From: Verrucomicrobiaceae bacterium
Lineage (GTDB): Bacteria; Verrucomicrobiota; Verrucomicrobiia; Verrucomicrobiales; Verrucomicrobiaceae
DNA: 64,000 bases
NCBI GenBank assembly: GCA_016713245.1
Contig: JADJPM010000004.1
Location: forward strand, 1,984,001-2,048,000
Direction of reading: 5' to 3'
Part shown: piece after piece, positions 56,652 to 64,000 of the stretch
Position numbering within the stretch: position 1 is the first letter of the stretch
Layout: each line of letters begins with the position of its first letter
Made by a program: the position numbers and the translations under genes
Notes under the pieces: generated by a model
Databases searched by the model: none
The model's input: only the letters and a program-made list of their open reading frames with translations
Told to the model about the DNA's origin: nothing

Positions 56652-58253
56652 ATGACTGACCACGAACGCGACGCCTTGCATCAAAAGGAAGTCGCATCGC
56701 TCAAAGAGATCATCGCCCAGCTCACGCAGCACAACCGCGTGCTCCAGCTCAAGGTGGATGCGCTGGTGAAGCGGCTCTTTGGCAAGTCATCCGAGAAGCT
56801 CGATCCCGCGCAGCTCCAGATGCTGCTCGAAGGCCTGGAGGTGCCGCCTGCGGACTGCCCAAAGCCCGCAGCCTCCACCGTCGGCCTCGACGGCTCGGAG
56901 GCTGAGCAGAAGGACCACGCGCAGCCCGCACGCAAAAAGAAGCGCAGCTTTGCGCAGCTCGTCGCGAGCCTGCCGGTGGAGCAGATCATCGTCGATCCCG
57001 CCGAGGTCGTGGCCGATCCGGCAGCCTTTGTGTGCATCGGCTCGGAGACCACCAGGCTGCTCGACCATGTGCCCGCGCAGTTCCGCCAGCAGCACATCAT
57101 CCGCCGCAAATATGTGCGCATCGCGCAGCGGCACCTGCCGCCCGTCATCGCCCCGCTGATGAGGCTGCAGGAGCGCTGCATCGCCAGCCCGCGACTGCTG
57201 GCCAATGTGGCCGCCTCACGCTTCGAGATGCACCTGCCGTATTACCGCATCGAGCAGCTCTACGCCCGCCAGGGCCTGCCCGTGCCGCGCCAGACACTCT
57301 GCGGCTGGATGGGCATGGCGCATCAGGCCAGCCGCCTCGTCATCGAGCAGATCAAAAGAGAAGTCTTTCAGGGTGGCTATGTGCAGATCGACGAGACACC
57401 CGTGAAGTATCAAGACCCCGAACGCGAAGGCATCTGCGGCACCGGCTATCTGTGGAGCGTGCACAACCCCGTGAGCAACATCGGCTTCATGGCCTGGCAC
57501 ACCGGACGCGGCACCGCATGCCTTGAGCAAATCGTGCCGGAGGACTACACCGGCCTCATCCAGTGCGACGGCTACAAAGCCTACGACAGCTTCATCAAGC
57601 AGCCCGGACGCGCAGGCAACATCACGCTCGCCGGCTGCATGGCCCATGCGCGGCGCAAATTTTACGAAGCCCAAGAAGAAGGCGAAGACGCCCGCTGGGT
57701 GCTCGCGCAAATGCAGGCGCTCTACCGCATCGAAGCGCGGATGAGAGAAGCCCGCGCCGGGCCGCTGGAGATACGGACAGCCCGACAAGAGCACAGCACC
57801 CCCATCCTCGTCGCCATCCACCACCGGCTGCAAAGCCTGCAAGCAAGCCGCGTGCACCTCCCCCGCAGCCTCACCGGCGAAGCCATCGCCTACGCGCTCG
57901 GGCAGTGGGAGAAGCTCTGCGTGTTCACCCGCGACGGCCGCGTGCAGATCGACAACAACCTCGTCGAGAACAGCATCCGCCCGAGCGCCATCGGGAAGAA
58001 GAACTGGCTCTTCATGGGCGACGCGAAGAGTGGCGAGCGAGCCGCCACGTTCTACACGCTCATCGCCAACTGCTACCGAGCGGGTATCAACGCCGAAGCG
58101 TATCTAACGGACCTATTTGAACGGCTGCCGAGCGCCACCACCAAGACAGTGCACGAACTGACACCCCACGCCGTAGCAGCCAAACGCCGCGCCGCTGTCG
58201 AAGCAGCCGCCGAGGAAAAGACCGTGACCGAGCGCAGCCTCGTCAACGCATGA
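56652..58253 (+). CDS. tnpC: IS66-family transposase TnpC
   Basis: 533 residues. N-terminal leucine-zipper-like coil (LKEIIAQLTQHNRVLQLKVD), a zinc-finger/HTH region and a DDE catalytic core. Candidate catalytic residues are in YVQIDETPVKY, LIQCDGYKAYDSF and DNNLVENSIRP, with the conserved IGKKNWLFMGDAKSGERAA near the end. Appears full length and intact, so it could still be active if TnpA is functional. Confidence 0.95.
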   Translation: MTDHERDALHQKEVASLKEIIAQLTQHNRVLQLKVDALVKRLFGKSSEKLDPAQLQMLLEGLEVPPADCPKPAASTVGLDGSEAEQKDHAQPARKKKRSFAQLVASLPVEQIIVDPAEVVADPAAFVCIGSETTRLLDHVPAQFRQQHIIRRKYVRIAQRHLPPVIAPLMRLQERCIASPRLLANVAASRFEMHLPYYRIEQLYARQGLPVPRQTLCGWMGMAHQASRLVIEQIKREVFQGGYVQIDETPVKYQDPEREGICGTGYLWSVHNPVSNIGFMAWHTGRGTACLEQIVPEDYTGLIQCDGYKAYDSFIKQPGRAGNITLAGCMAHARRKFYEAQEEGEDARWVLAQMQALYRIEARMREARAGPLEIRTARQEHSTPILVAIHHRLQSLQASRVHLPRSLTGEAIAYALGQWEKLCVFTRDGRVQIDNNLVENSIRPSAIGKKNWLFMGDAKSGERAATFYTLIANCYRAGINAEAYLTDLFERLPSATTKTVHELTPHAVAAKRRAAVEAAAEEKTVTERSLVNA

Positions 58254-58317
58254 CCCGCCGCTCAAAGTCAAGCGCCGGGGCTATGGGGCTGCGATTGACG
58301 GATACGAACAGAACACC

Positions 58318-58582
58318 ATGAAAAGAGCAGACACAGTGAAGAGAAGATCGTGAGCATCCTGCGCGAGGCGCAGGGTGGGATGAAGGTCCGGGACGTGTGC
58401 GCGCGTCATAACATCAGCGAGCAGACCTACTACGGGTGGAAGCGCAAGTATGGCGGGATGCAGGTCGATGAGCTGCGTCAGGCGAGGGCGTTGGCGGAAG
58501 AAAACGGGCGGCTCAAACGCATCGTGGCGGACTTGACGGTGCAGATCGACATCTTGAAGGCCATCAACGCAAAAAATGGTAA
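58318..58582 (+). pseudogene. IS3-family OrfA with homopolymer frameshifts
   Basis: The helix-turn-helix protein is readable as SEEKIVSILREAQGGMKVRD then VCARHNISEQTYYGWKRKYG and a leucine-zipper tail to DILKAINAK. ATG 58318 would join this frame only if the AAAA run had five A (MKKSRHSEE..., the family N-terminus), and the end would read AKKW-stop if the A6 run at 58571-58576 had seven A. With those two bases restored, orfB lies in the -1 frame behind an A7 slip site, as in IS3 elements. Confidence 0.7.
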
Positions 58583-59514
58583 GCCCGGCCAGCAAGCGAC
58601 GGGCGGCACGATACGCCATGCAAAGCGATTTGGGCGGGATCGCGCAGGTGTGTCGTGCCTTGGAGCTTGCACGGTCGGGCTACTACCGGGTGGCGAAAGT
58701 GAGCGCGGAGGCGAGGCATCGACGAGTTCGCATCGTGCGGCTGAGCCGTGAGCATCCGCGCTACGGTTACCGCCGGATCGCGGCGTTGCTGCGACGTGAG
58801 GGCGAGCGGATCAACGTGAAGTGCGTGGCGAGGGTGCGCCGGGAGGAAGGACTGCAGGTGCGCAAACGCCAGCGGCGGATGCGAAGAGTGAGGCTTGGGC
58901 AGCAAGGCCGGCAGGCTGCGGCGCATCGCAATCACGTGTGGAGCTGGGACTTTGTGAGCGACCAGGTGGAGGGCGGCAGCGCCTTTCGCATCCTCACCTT
59001 GATCGACGAGCACACGCGTGAGTGCCACGCCACGCATGTGGCGTGGTCGATCCGCGCCACGGACGTGCTTGGCGTGCTGGAGTCTGCGATGCGCAAGCAC
59101 GGCACGCCTGAGCACATCCGCAGCGACAACGGGCCTGAGTTCATCGCGTATGCGATCCAGGACTGGATGCAGCATCGACACATCAAGATGAGCTACATCA
59201 AGCCGGGGTCACCTTGGGAGAACGCCTACATCGAATCGTTCCACGACAAGCTACGCGACGAATGCCTCAACCGCGAGGTGTTCGGCAGCCTGGCGGAGGC
59301 CCGTGTTGTCGTCGAGCAATGGCGGCGTGAATACAATGAATACCGGCCTCACAGCTCGCTGGACTACGGCACCCCGGCACAGGCGGCGACACGCTGTCAA
59401 ACTCCGCTACGGCCTCGTCTCGCTACGCTCGACGAGACCTTCGCTGCGTTTGACAGCGTGAGAGAACCAACCAACATCAAGATCAACCCAAGGACGCAGG
59501 AACTACATTTATGA
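58576..59514 (+). CDS. IS3-family transposase OrfB
   Basis: 312 residues. N-terminal HTH_21 segment (SREHPRYGYRRIAALLRREG) and an rve integrase core with DDE residues in HVWSWDFVSDQVE, IRSDNGPEFIAYAI and NAYIESFHDKLRDECLNRE; the ending EYNEYRPHSSLDYGTPAQAA is typical. In the intact element it would be made as an OrfAB fusion by -1 frameshifting at the A-run that contains its ATG. Confidence 0.94.
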   Translation: MVSPASKRRAARYAMQSDLGGIAQVCRALELARSGYYRVAKVSAEARHRRVRIVRLSREHPRYGYRRIAALLRREGERINVKCVARVRREEGLQVRKRQRRMRRVRLGQQGRQAAAHRNHVWSWDFVSDQVEGGSAFRILTLIDEHTRECHATHVAWSIRATDVLGVLESAMRKHGTPEHIRSDNGPEFIAYAIQDWMQHRHIKMSYIKPGSPWENAYIESFHDKLRDECLNREVFGSLAEARVVVEQWRREYNEYRPHSSLDYGTPAQAATRCQTPLRPRLATLDETFAAFDSVREPTNIKINPRTQELHL

Positions 59515-59551
59515 CCTGTCCCACCCCAGGGAGCAGGCCAGAAGTTTAGCA

Positions 59552-59989
59552 TTGGTTAGAATTGGTTTCTCAATCTCTAAAGCTGCTGGTGGCTATGCGC
59601 TCAGGGCGTTGGGCAACACGGTTGAGCATGCAGCCGCTCAGATACTCAGGCAACTAGGTGCCACTGTTAAGAGTGGAATAAGGTTAGTCGGTCCGGGTGG
59701 ACCGCGAGTTCTTGATTTGCTGGCGAAGGTAGGCAATCAAGTTGCGACTATAGAAGTGAAATATGGCCTTCCTCGCGTTGCTGGGCCAGCTTTACAGCGA
59801 CTTGTTGGCCAGATGCAAACTGCTGTTGCTGTAGGAGAAGGAAAAATCGTTTTATTTACATTCAAGGAACCAGCTGCTGCGGAGTTAGCATTGGTTGTTG
59901 AATCTCTTGGAATAAATACAGCTAACTCAATTCAATTTGTTCATGGTTTCCGTGGCCTAGTTCAATGGTTCAGACTATATTTTATGTGA
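59552..59989 (+). CDS. Orphan RHS toxin tip with PD-(D/E)xK-like motif, 5' truncated
   Basis: The frame is open leftward into the IS3 end and has only a TTG at 59552, so it has lost its start and its RHS carrier. It reads HAAAQILRQLGATVKSGIRL, then PRVLDLLAKVGNQVATIEVK: the D...ExK spacing of restriction-like nucleases. AT-rich and followed directly by a probable immunity gene. Best read as the C-terminal tip of the RHS fragment at 55477, separated by the insertion sequences. May be silent, serving as a donor for tip exchange. Confidence 0.65.
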   Translation: MVRIGFSISKAAGGYALRALGNTVEHAAAQILRQLGATVKSGIRLVGPGGPRVLDLLAKVGNQVATIEVKYGLPRVAGPALQRLVGQMQTAVAVGEGKIVLFTFKEPAAAELALVVESLGINTANSIQFVHGFRGLVQWFRLYFM

Positions 59990-59998
59990 TCCAGCTAT

Positions 59999-60472
59999 AT
60001 GGAAAAAAATTTCTCAAAAAAGCTCAAAAACACCTTCTGCAAGAGGCTCACAAATTTTGAATTATACCCTGAACGATGCCCTTATATTTTTTCAGGAGAC
60101 GTTGTCTTCGTTAGAAGGCATCACGCAGGAAGGCTTCTCATTTTTGTAATCGCAACACCTGATCATCATGGCGGCAACAGGTTCACCATCGACCTGGGAT
60201 GGTCACTTCAGGGAAGGTTTCCCGAGCTCCCAAGGCGTCCCTTCGGCTCCTATAGCGGAAACGACTCTGTGTTTGATGCTAGCGAGTTCACATTTCGTAT
60301 TTCCGATGTAATGAATAAGAACGATTTTTGGTGGGAGGAAGGACGCAAAACCCAACTAGACGAGATCATGATAGATGAGGCTGAAACGATATTAACTCAT
60401 GCAGCCGAGGCCGCCATTAGAGCAGTCGACACATGTCTTGTGAAAATAGTGAAAAAAACTGAGGGATTATAG
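59999..60472 (+). CDS. Probable immunity protein of the orphan toxin tip
   Basis: 157 residues, ATG 59999, 9 bases after the toxin-tip stop. AT-rich, Phe- and Asp-rich cytoplasmic protein (NFELYPERCPYIFSGDVVFV, then VIATPDHHGGNRFTIDLGWS). No immunity family is recognised with confidence. Position and composition argue for the cognate immunity protein that would protect this strain. Confidence 0.6.
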   Translation: MEKNFSKKLKNTFCKRLTNFELYPERCPYIFSGDVVFVRRHHAGRLLIFVIATPDHHGGNRFTIDLGWSLQGRFPELPRRPFGSYSGNDSVFDASEFTFRISDVMNKNDFWWEEGRKTQLDEIMIDEAETILTHAAEAAIRAVDTCLVKIVKKTEGL

Positions 60473-60589
60473 TGGCAACCAACGGCGACACCGGGAAACG
60501 GGGTCATTGCGCCAAGATAAACACAGATAAGGAGGAAATCAGACAAACAGTGAAATGAGAGTTAGAACATGGAAACCTTATAATGCGTC

Positions 60590-60885
60590 CCAGCGGGTAA
60601 GAACCCGGCGCGGTAGAGCCTGGAGCCAGGCGGCCGGAAGCGAGTCATGCGTCGTCGGTCGCGAGGCTGGCACGAAGCGTTGACAGCGAGCACTAAAGCC
60701 GTGGGATTGAGCCTCGAAAGTTTCTCTTCGTGGGATGTCTTCGCCGTTGACCCAGCGGGGACCAGAGCGTGGGCACCGACATATGGCCAGGCGCACACGA
60801 ACCACCGGGGTCCGAGACCAGGGCAAAGGTGCATGACAGGGGAAGCCTGTGAACGCAACCGCACCTGAAGGCAGGGAAAAGCATG
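60590..60885 (+). ncRNA. Candidate structured RNA in the 453-base gap before the CpXC gene
   Basis: 60473-60925 has no convincing ORF. It contains several neat hairpins: cgggt-aaga-acccg (~60594), the palindrome gcctggagccaggc (~60617), and nested ggtgc[...acagg-ggaag-cctgt...]gcacc (~60830-60867), separated by GNRA-like and purine-rich stretches. That density suggests an RNA or an intron/retroelement remnant. I match it to no named RNA family. Confidence 0.25.
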
Positions 60886-60925
60886 ATTGACACCCGCTTA
60901 GCATTCGTGGCAGCATCCCCAAGCC

Positions 60926-62629
60926 ATGTCCGTCTATCATCCCACCGAGACTCGCTGCCGCTGCGGCATGCTTTTGACTGTGCCACTCGTGCGTAGTGCG
61001 AACGCCGTGCGCTCTCCGGCCATCCGCGAGGCCATCCTCCGAGGCACCTTTCACACGGCGCTGTGCCCTGGCTGTCGTCGTCGTGTGCAGGTGGAGAGCA
61101 CGTTTCTCTATACCGATCTGAAAAAGCAGACCGCCATTCTCGTGAAACCGAAAAGCGGACGCCGTACTCATTTGTCGGATTCGGAGGCATTGCTCCAAGC
61201 CGCGAAGGCGCTGGGGCGATCTCTGCCGCGAAGCAGCGGGCATCTCCGGGTGGTTTATGGGCTGGGTGAATTGCGTGAAAAGCTCGTCTGCCAGGATGCG
61301 GGACTGGATGACCGGGCCTTGGAATTGGCCAAGGTGCTCGTGATTCAGGATCATCCCTTTCTCATTCACCGTCCACGTCTCCAGATGGAACTCGCTGGAG
61401 TGAGGAAAGGCCAGCTTGAGTTCATCGCCTACCATCACAATCAACCGGAGCGTTTCCGCGTGACGATGCCATCGACCGTGGTGGAGCAGGTGACACCGGG
61501 TCTTGGACGAGTCTTTGGTGGTAGGTCTCCCGGGTCTCCAGACTTCTGGGTGAATTTCCGTTCGCTGAGCACCCGCTACGATGCGCTGAACGCCTTGGGT
61601 GCCCTTGCGTCCGATATTCAGGCTGGAGGAAAACCGGTTCTCACAGAGAACCAAGGTTTTCAAAACATGATCCAGAAGCTCCCTCGCGGAAAGGATCTCT
61701 CGGCTGACTCCAAGAGCCAGTTGCAGATCGTTTTCGATCATGCGGTGAAGATGAAGGACCAGAAGGCGCAGGACCAGCTCATCGAGGTGCGCTTTGGCAA
61801 AGACATCGACGATGAATGGGCGCTGAACAACCACGCCAGCGATCTGAGAGCCATCTGGGAAGTGCTGCGCCAGCTGCCGGAGTCGAACGTGGAAGGAAAC
61901 TCGCGGCTCGATAGCCTCGGGCTGGAGAAAGATGCCGACTGGGTGGATTCCGGCTACTTTGATCCTTCCAGCGATCTCATCGGCATTGGGGCTAATGTTC
62001 CCGGCACCACCGAATCGTTCAAGGATGTACTGCGGCACGAGGTGGGACATGCCGTCTATTACCAGAAGCAAAAACTTATCGACGGCTGGCTGGAGACACG
62101 TTTTGGCTGGAAGGCGCTCCAAGTGACAAAGGCTGGTATTCATGCCTGGGTGACCGCGATGGGCGGATGGGGCAAGGCCACGCCCGCTCAGAAATCTGAA
62201 ATCATCAATGCCATCGCGAAGAATACTCCTGCCGAATCCTTTGCCGGCACTCGTGACTTTGAGATTCAGGGAAACCCGGTTTGGACAAAGTCCTTCGGGC
62301 CTCGTAAAGCCTTCGTCGCCTCGGTGGAGGACTGGTGGGAAAACTGCGCTCGCTGGCACCGGTATGGCGGCAGGCGCTTCTATGTGAACTCCTATTACAG
62401 GCAGCTCATGATCGTATCGGATGAGACCATCGACCTCGTTCGGAACATGCCGAGCCTCTACGCGGCCATGTCTCCCTTGGAGTTTTTCGCCGAGCTCTAT
62501 GCGTTCTACTTCGACCCGGATGCGAAAGGCAAGGTGATCATCCCCAAGAATGTTCGCGATTGGCTGGATGCAAACATTGGTCGTCCATCACCTGCCGTCA
62601 AAAAGACGGCGAAGAAACGGCGCGGATAG
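60926..62629 (+). CDS. CpXC-type zinc-finger protein with HExxH metallopeptidase-like domain
   Basis: 567 residues. The N-terminus has a CxC...CxxC zinc pattern (TRCRCGMLLTVPL; ALCPGCRRRVQVES) like CpXC proteins. Far downstream DVLRHEVGHAVYYQ (HExxH, ~371) and AMSPLEFFAELYAFYFD (~520) match the zincin active site and the trailing helix seen in secreted or toxin metallopeptidases. The middle (~200-350) is unrecognised. Ends in a Lys-rich tail (VKKTAKKRRG). Near polymorphic-toxin debris, so possibly an effector or its processing peptidase; no signal peptide. Confidence 0.6.
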   Translation: MSVYHPTETRCRCGMLLTVPLVRSANAVRSPAIREAILRGTFHTALCPGCRRRVQVESTFLYTDLKKQTAILVKPKSGRRTHLSDSEALLQAAKALGRSLPRSSGHLRVVYGLGELREKLVCQDAGLDDRALELAKVLVIQDHPFLIHRPRLQMELAGVRKGQLEFIAYHHNQPERFRVTMPSTVVEQVTPGLGRVFGGRSPGSPDFWVNFRSLSTRYDALNALGALASDIQAGGKPVLTENQGFQNMIQKLPRGKDLSADSKSQLQIVFDHAVKMKDQKAQDQLIEVRFGKDIDDEWALNNHASDLRAIWEVLRQLPESNVEGNSRLDSLGLEKDADWVDSGYFDPSSDLIGIGANVPGTTESFKDVLRHEVGHAVYYQKQKLIDGWLETRFGWKALQVTKAGIHAWVTAMGGWGKATPAQKSEIINAIAKNTPAESFAGTRDFEIQGNPVWTKSFGPRKAFVASVEDWWENCARWHRYGGRRFYVNSYYRQLMIVSDETIDLVRNMPSLYAAMSPLEFFAELYAFYFDPDAKGKVIIPKNVRDWLDANIGRPSPAVKKTAKKRRG

Positions 62630-62637
62630 CGTGCTCC

Positions 62638-64000
62638 TCACTTCGCCGCTGTCGTCGGTGCTGCCGTCTTCACGCTCACGCGAATGGGCTGGGAGATGAG
62701 GATTTCGACGGTGTCGGTGGGATTCGCGGCGGTAGTGACGGCCTTCATCTTGTTCGTGGCGGCGGTCATGGCGGCCTCGGCCTGCTTCTTTTTCACGGGG
62801 TCGGTCGCTGCGGCGGAGACTTCTTGAGCGGCCTTCTTTTGCTCGGCTTCAGCCAAAGGCACGGCGGCGGGGTTGTAGCGGTATTTGCAGATGCCGAGGC
62901 TTTGCAGCGCGAAGGTGTAATCGCCCGGCGTGATCTTCAATTCCGCGAGATTCAGCACCAACTCATGCATGGCGGCTTTCAGCGGGATGTCGAACTCCTT
63001 GATGGCGCTGAAGCCTTCGCCGTAGGCTTTCACCTTGATGGAGCTGCCGTTGAATTCATTCCGCCAGGCGAGTTTGAGTGGGATTTTCAGTGTCTCGCCC
63101 GCTTTGGCTTCGAAGACCTTGTTTTCGGCCAGCGTGATCGAAAGTGGCGCTTGTTCGGAATCGGTCACGGACACGGGAACATCTGCCATGAGGCGCGGGG
63201 CAGGGATTTCGCCCTTCGCATCCTTCACCGGCCATTCCATGCTGGCGACACGCACGGGGCGAATGACCTCTTTGCCGCCGATGACAGCCTTGCCGGTGAT
63301 ATTGGCGAGCGAAAAGCCACGCGGGGCCTTTTCATCGGCGGTGAGGATGAGGTGACCATAGGTCTTGCCTTTGCCGATCTTCAATCCAGCGGCGCTGATT
63401 CCCGGCGGCAGGCCTTCCATGCGGATCTCGATTTCGCCATCGAAGCCATCGCGACGCTGCACGGCCACTTCAAAGGCACGCGATTCGCCTTGGCGGAGTG
63501 CCATCGGCTTGGAAAGCGAAGCGCGGTCGCCATTGCGCAGCGTCATGTGAACGGCCCAGGCGGCGAGGGCGAAGTCTGGTGCCGCTTGGCGCACGATGAG
63601 GCGATACACGTTGTGCGGATCGCTGCGAGTGCCGCCGAAGAGGTCACGCACTTGCAGACGATAGGTGCCGTCTTCTTTGACCTCGAATTTACCGAGCACG
63701 TCCGGCGAACCGGCATCGTAAGGCGGGCCGTCGTAGCTATAGCCGTTGCTCGTGACCTTCATCGGCGGTGCGATGTCGTAGAGCTCGGCCACATCGGTGA
63801 ATTTGCCGTCCTTCACCTGCTGCACGAGCACGAAGGGATCGGTGTTCCGGCCGAGGCGCTCGCTGGCGACCTCGACCCACCAGGTCTCGCCCTTCTTCGC
63901 GGCGAACTCATAGGTATCGACATCCGCCGCCGGGAAAAACGCCCCCGCGATGTCGCAGGGCAGCGTGATCTTGGTTTGCGGCTCGGCTTCCTTCGCTGGA
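62638..64000 (-). CDS. PPC-domain secreted protein, 5' end outside window
   Basis: The frame is open through the window end, so the gene is truncated; the GTG at 63831 is internal. The first visible residues (ITLPCDIAGAFFPAADVDTY, KKGETWWVEVASERLG) and GKFEVKEDGTYRLQVRDLFG form bacterial pre-peptidase (PPC) beta domains, frequent in secreted proteins of Planctomycetota and Verrucomicrobiota that often accompany cytochrome or DUF1549 proteins. The C-terminal part has Ig-like strands, an Ala/Lys helix (AEQKKAAQEVSAAATDPVKK) and no catalytic motif. Convergent with the CpXC gene. Confidence 0.7.
   Translation of the reverse strand, partial: PAKEAEPQTKITLPCDIAGAFFPAADVDTYEFAAKKGETWWVEVASERLGRNTDPFVLVQQVKDGKFTDVAELYDIAPPMKVTSNGYSYDGPPYDAGSPDVLGKFEVKEDGTYRLQVRDLFGGTRSDPHNVYRLIVRQAAPDFALAAWAVHMTLRNGDRASLSKPMALRQGESRAFEVAVQRRDGFDGEIEIRMEGLPPGISAAGLKIGKGKTYGHLILTADEKAPRGFSLANITGKAVIGGKEVIRPVRVASMEWPVKDAKGEIPAPRLMADVPVSVTDSEQAPLSITLAENKVFEAKAGETLKIPLKLAWRNEFNGSSIKVKAYGEGFSAIKEFDIPLKAAMHELVLNLAELKITPGDYTFALQSLGICKYRYNPAAVPLAEAEQKKAAQEVSAAATDPVKKKQAEAAMTAATNKMKAVTTAANPTDTVEILISQPIRVSVKTAAPTTAAK

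Larger units (their letters stand above)
55666..58305 (+). mobile_element. IS66-family element nested in the IS3-family element
   Basis: 2640 bases with ends gtatccgtca (55666-55675) and tgacggatac (58296-58305), flanked by a perfect 8-bp duplication gaacagaa at 55658-55665 and 58306-58313; 8-bp duplications are the rule for IS66. Carries tnpA (frameshifted), tnpB and tnpC. It entered ~4 bases upstream of the IS3 orfA start codon. Confidence 0.9.
55599..59540 (+). mobile_element. IS3-family element interrupted by an IS66-family element
   Basis: Terminal inverted repeats: left 55599-55640 (tggcctgctccctgaaagta...) and right 59499-59540, whose reverse complement begins tggcctgctccctgggg; 14 outer bases are identical and the ~40-base arms are similar, both ending in atgtagttc. 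Carries orfA and orfB (transposase). Removing the 2640-base IS66 element and one duplication copy leaves ~1.29 kb, the normal IS3 size. No 3-base target duplication was found (cac versus gaa), so flanks may have recombined. Confidence 0.8.

Noticed and set aside
59528..59600. 3-bp target duplication of the IS3-family element
   Set aside because: Bases flanking the two terminal repeats (cac and gaa) differ, so no duplication is claimed.
60578..62359. 593-codon minus-strand frame opposite the CpXC gene
   Set aside because: The plus frame has CxC/CxxC and HExxH motifs; the minus frame has none and starts deep inside it.

Overview
The window reads like a chromosomal segment of a GC-rich member of the Verrucomicrobiota, perhaps close to Prosthecobacter or Verrucomicrobium. 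This is inferred from gene content: a neutral-ceramidase-like protein, a DUF1501 protein, a DUF1080 protein, NPCBM and PPC modules, a NagB/PIG-L fusion and an mreBCD-PBP2-rng cluster. No rRNA, tRNA or CRISPR array was seen.

Layout. 1-17.9 kb is mostly metabolic: secreted hydrolase-like proteins, gltX with a histidine phosphatase, the nagB fusion, ppk1, potB/potC permeases and an Asp-box sialidase-like protein. 18.0-20.8 kb is feoAB and a possible 42-residue membrane protein; the feoB end is broken by an artificial-looking 240-base G/C run between two copies of the same 38 bases. 20.9-25.3 kb (minus strand) is the most novel locus: one polypeptide joining TIR, NB-ARC-type STAND ATPase, TPR-like helices and Fic, followed 11 bases later by a Ser/Thr kinase gene that carries an in-frame palindrome. 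25.4-28.9 kb holds a DUF1080 protein, gdhA and glpD. 29.2-35.7 kb is the cell-shape cluster mreB-mreC-mreD-PBP2-rng.

36.0-60.5 kb is a polymorphic-toxin locus. One 6217-codon gene encodes a secretion signal, 24 cadherin-like repeats, PKD-like repeats, a vWA domain, two LamG domains, an RHS shell and a C-terminal HNH (WHH/LHH-like) nuclease tip; a probable immunity gene follows 11 bases later. Downstream lie a stray IS66 end, an RHS core fragment, an IS3-family element with an IS66-family element nested inside it (perfect 8-bp duplication), and then an orphan PD-(D/E)xK-like toxin tip with its own probable immunity gene. This looks like a cassette array grown by recombination and split by insertion sequences. 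The window ends with a CpXC/HExxH protein and a truncated PPC-domain protein.

Caveat for all readers: at least six small indels, mostly in or near homopolymers, break otherwise recognisable reading frames (sialidase end, kinase end, IS66 tnpA twice, IS3 orfA twice). With the G/C run in feoB, this suggests assembly or base-calling errors, so apparent pseudogenes here may be intact in the organism.
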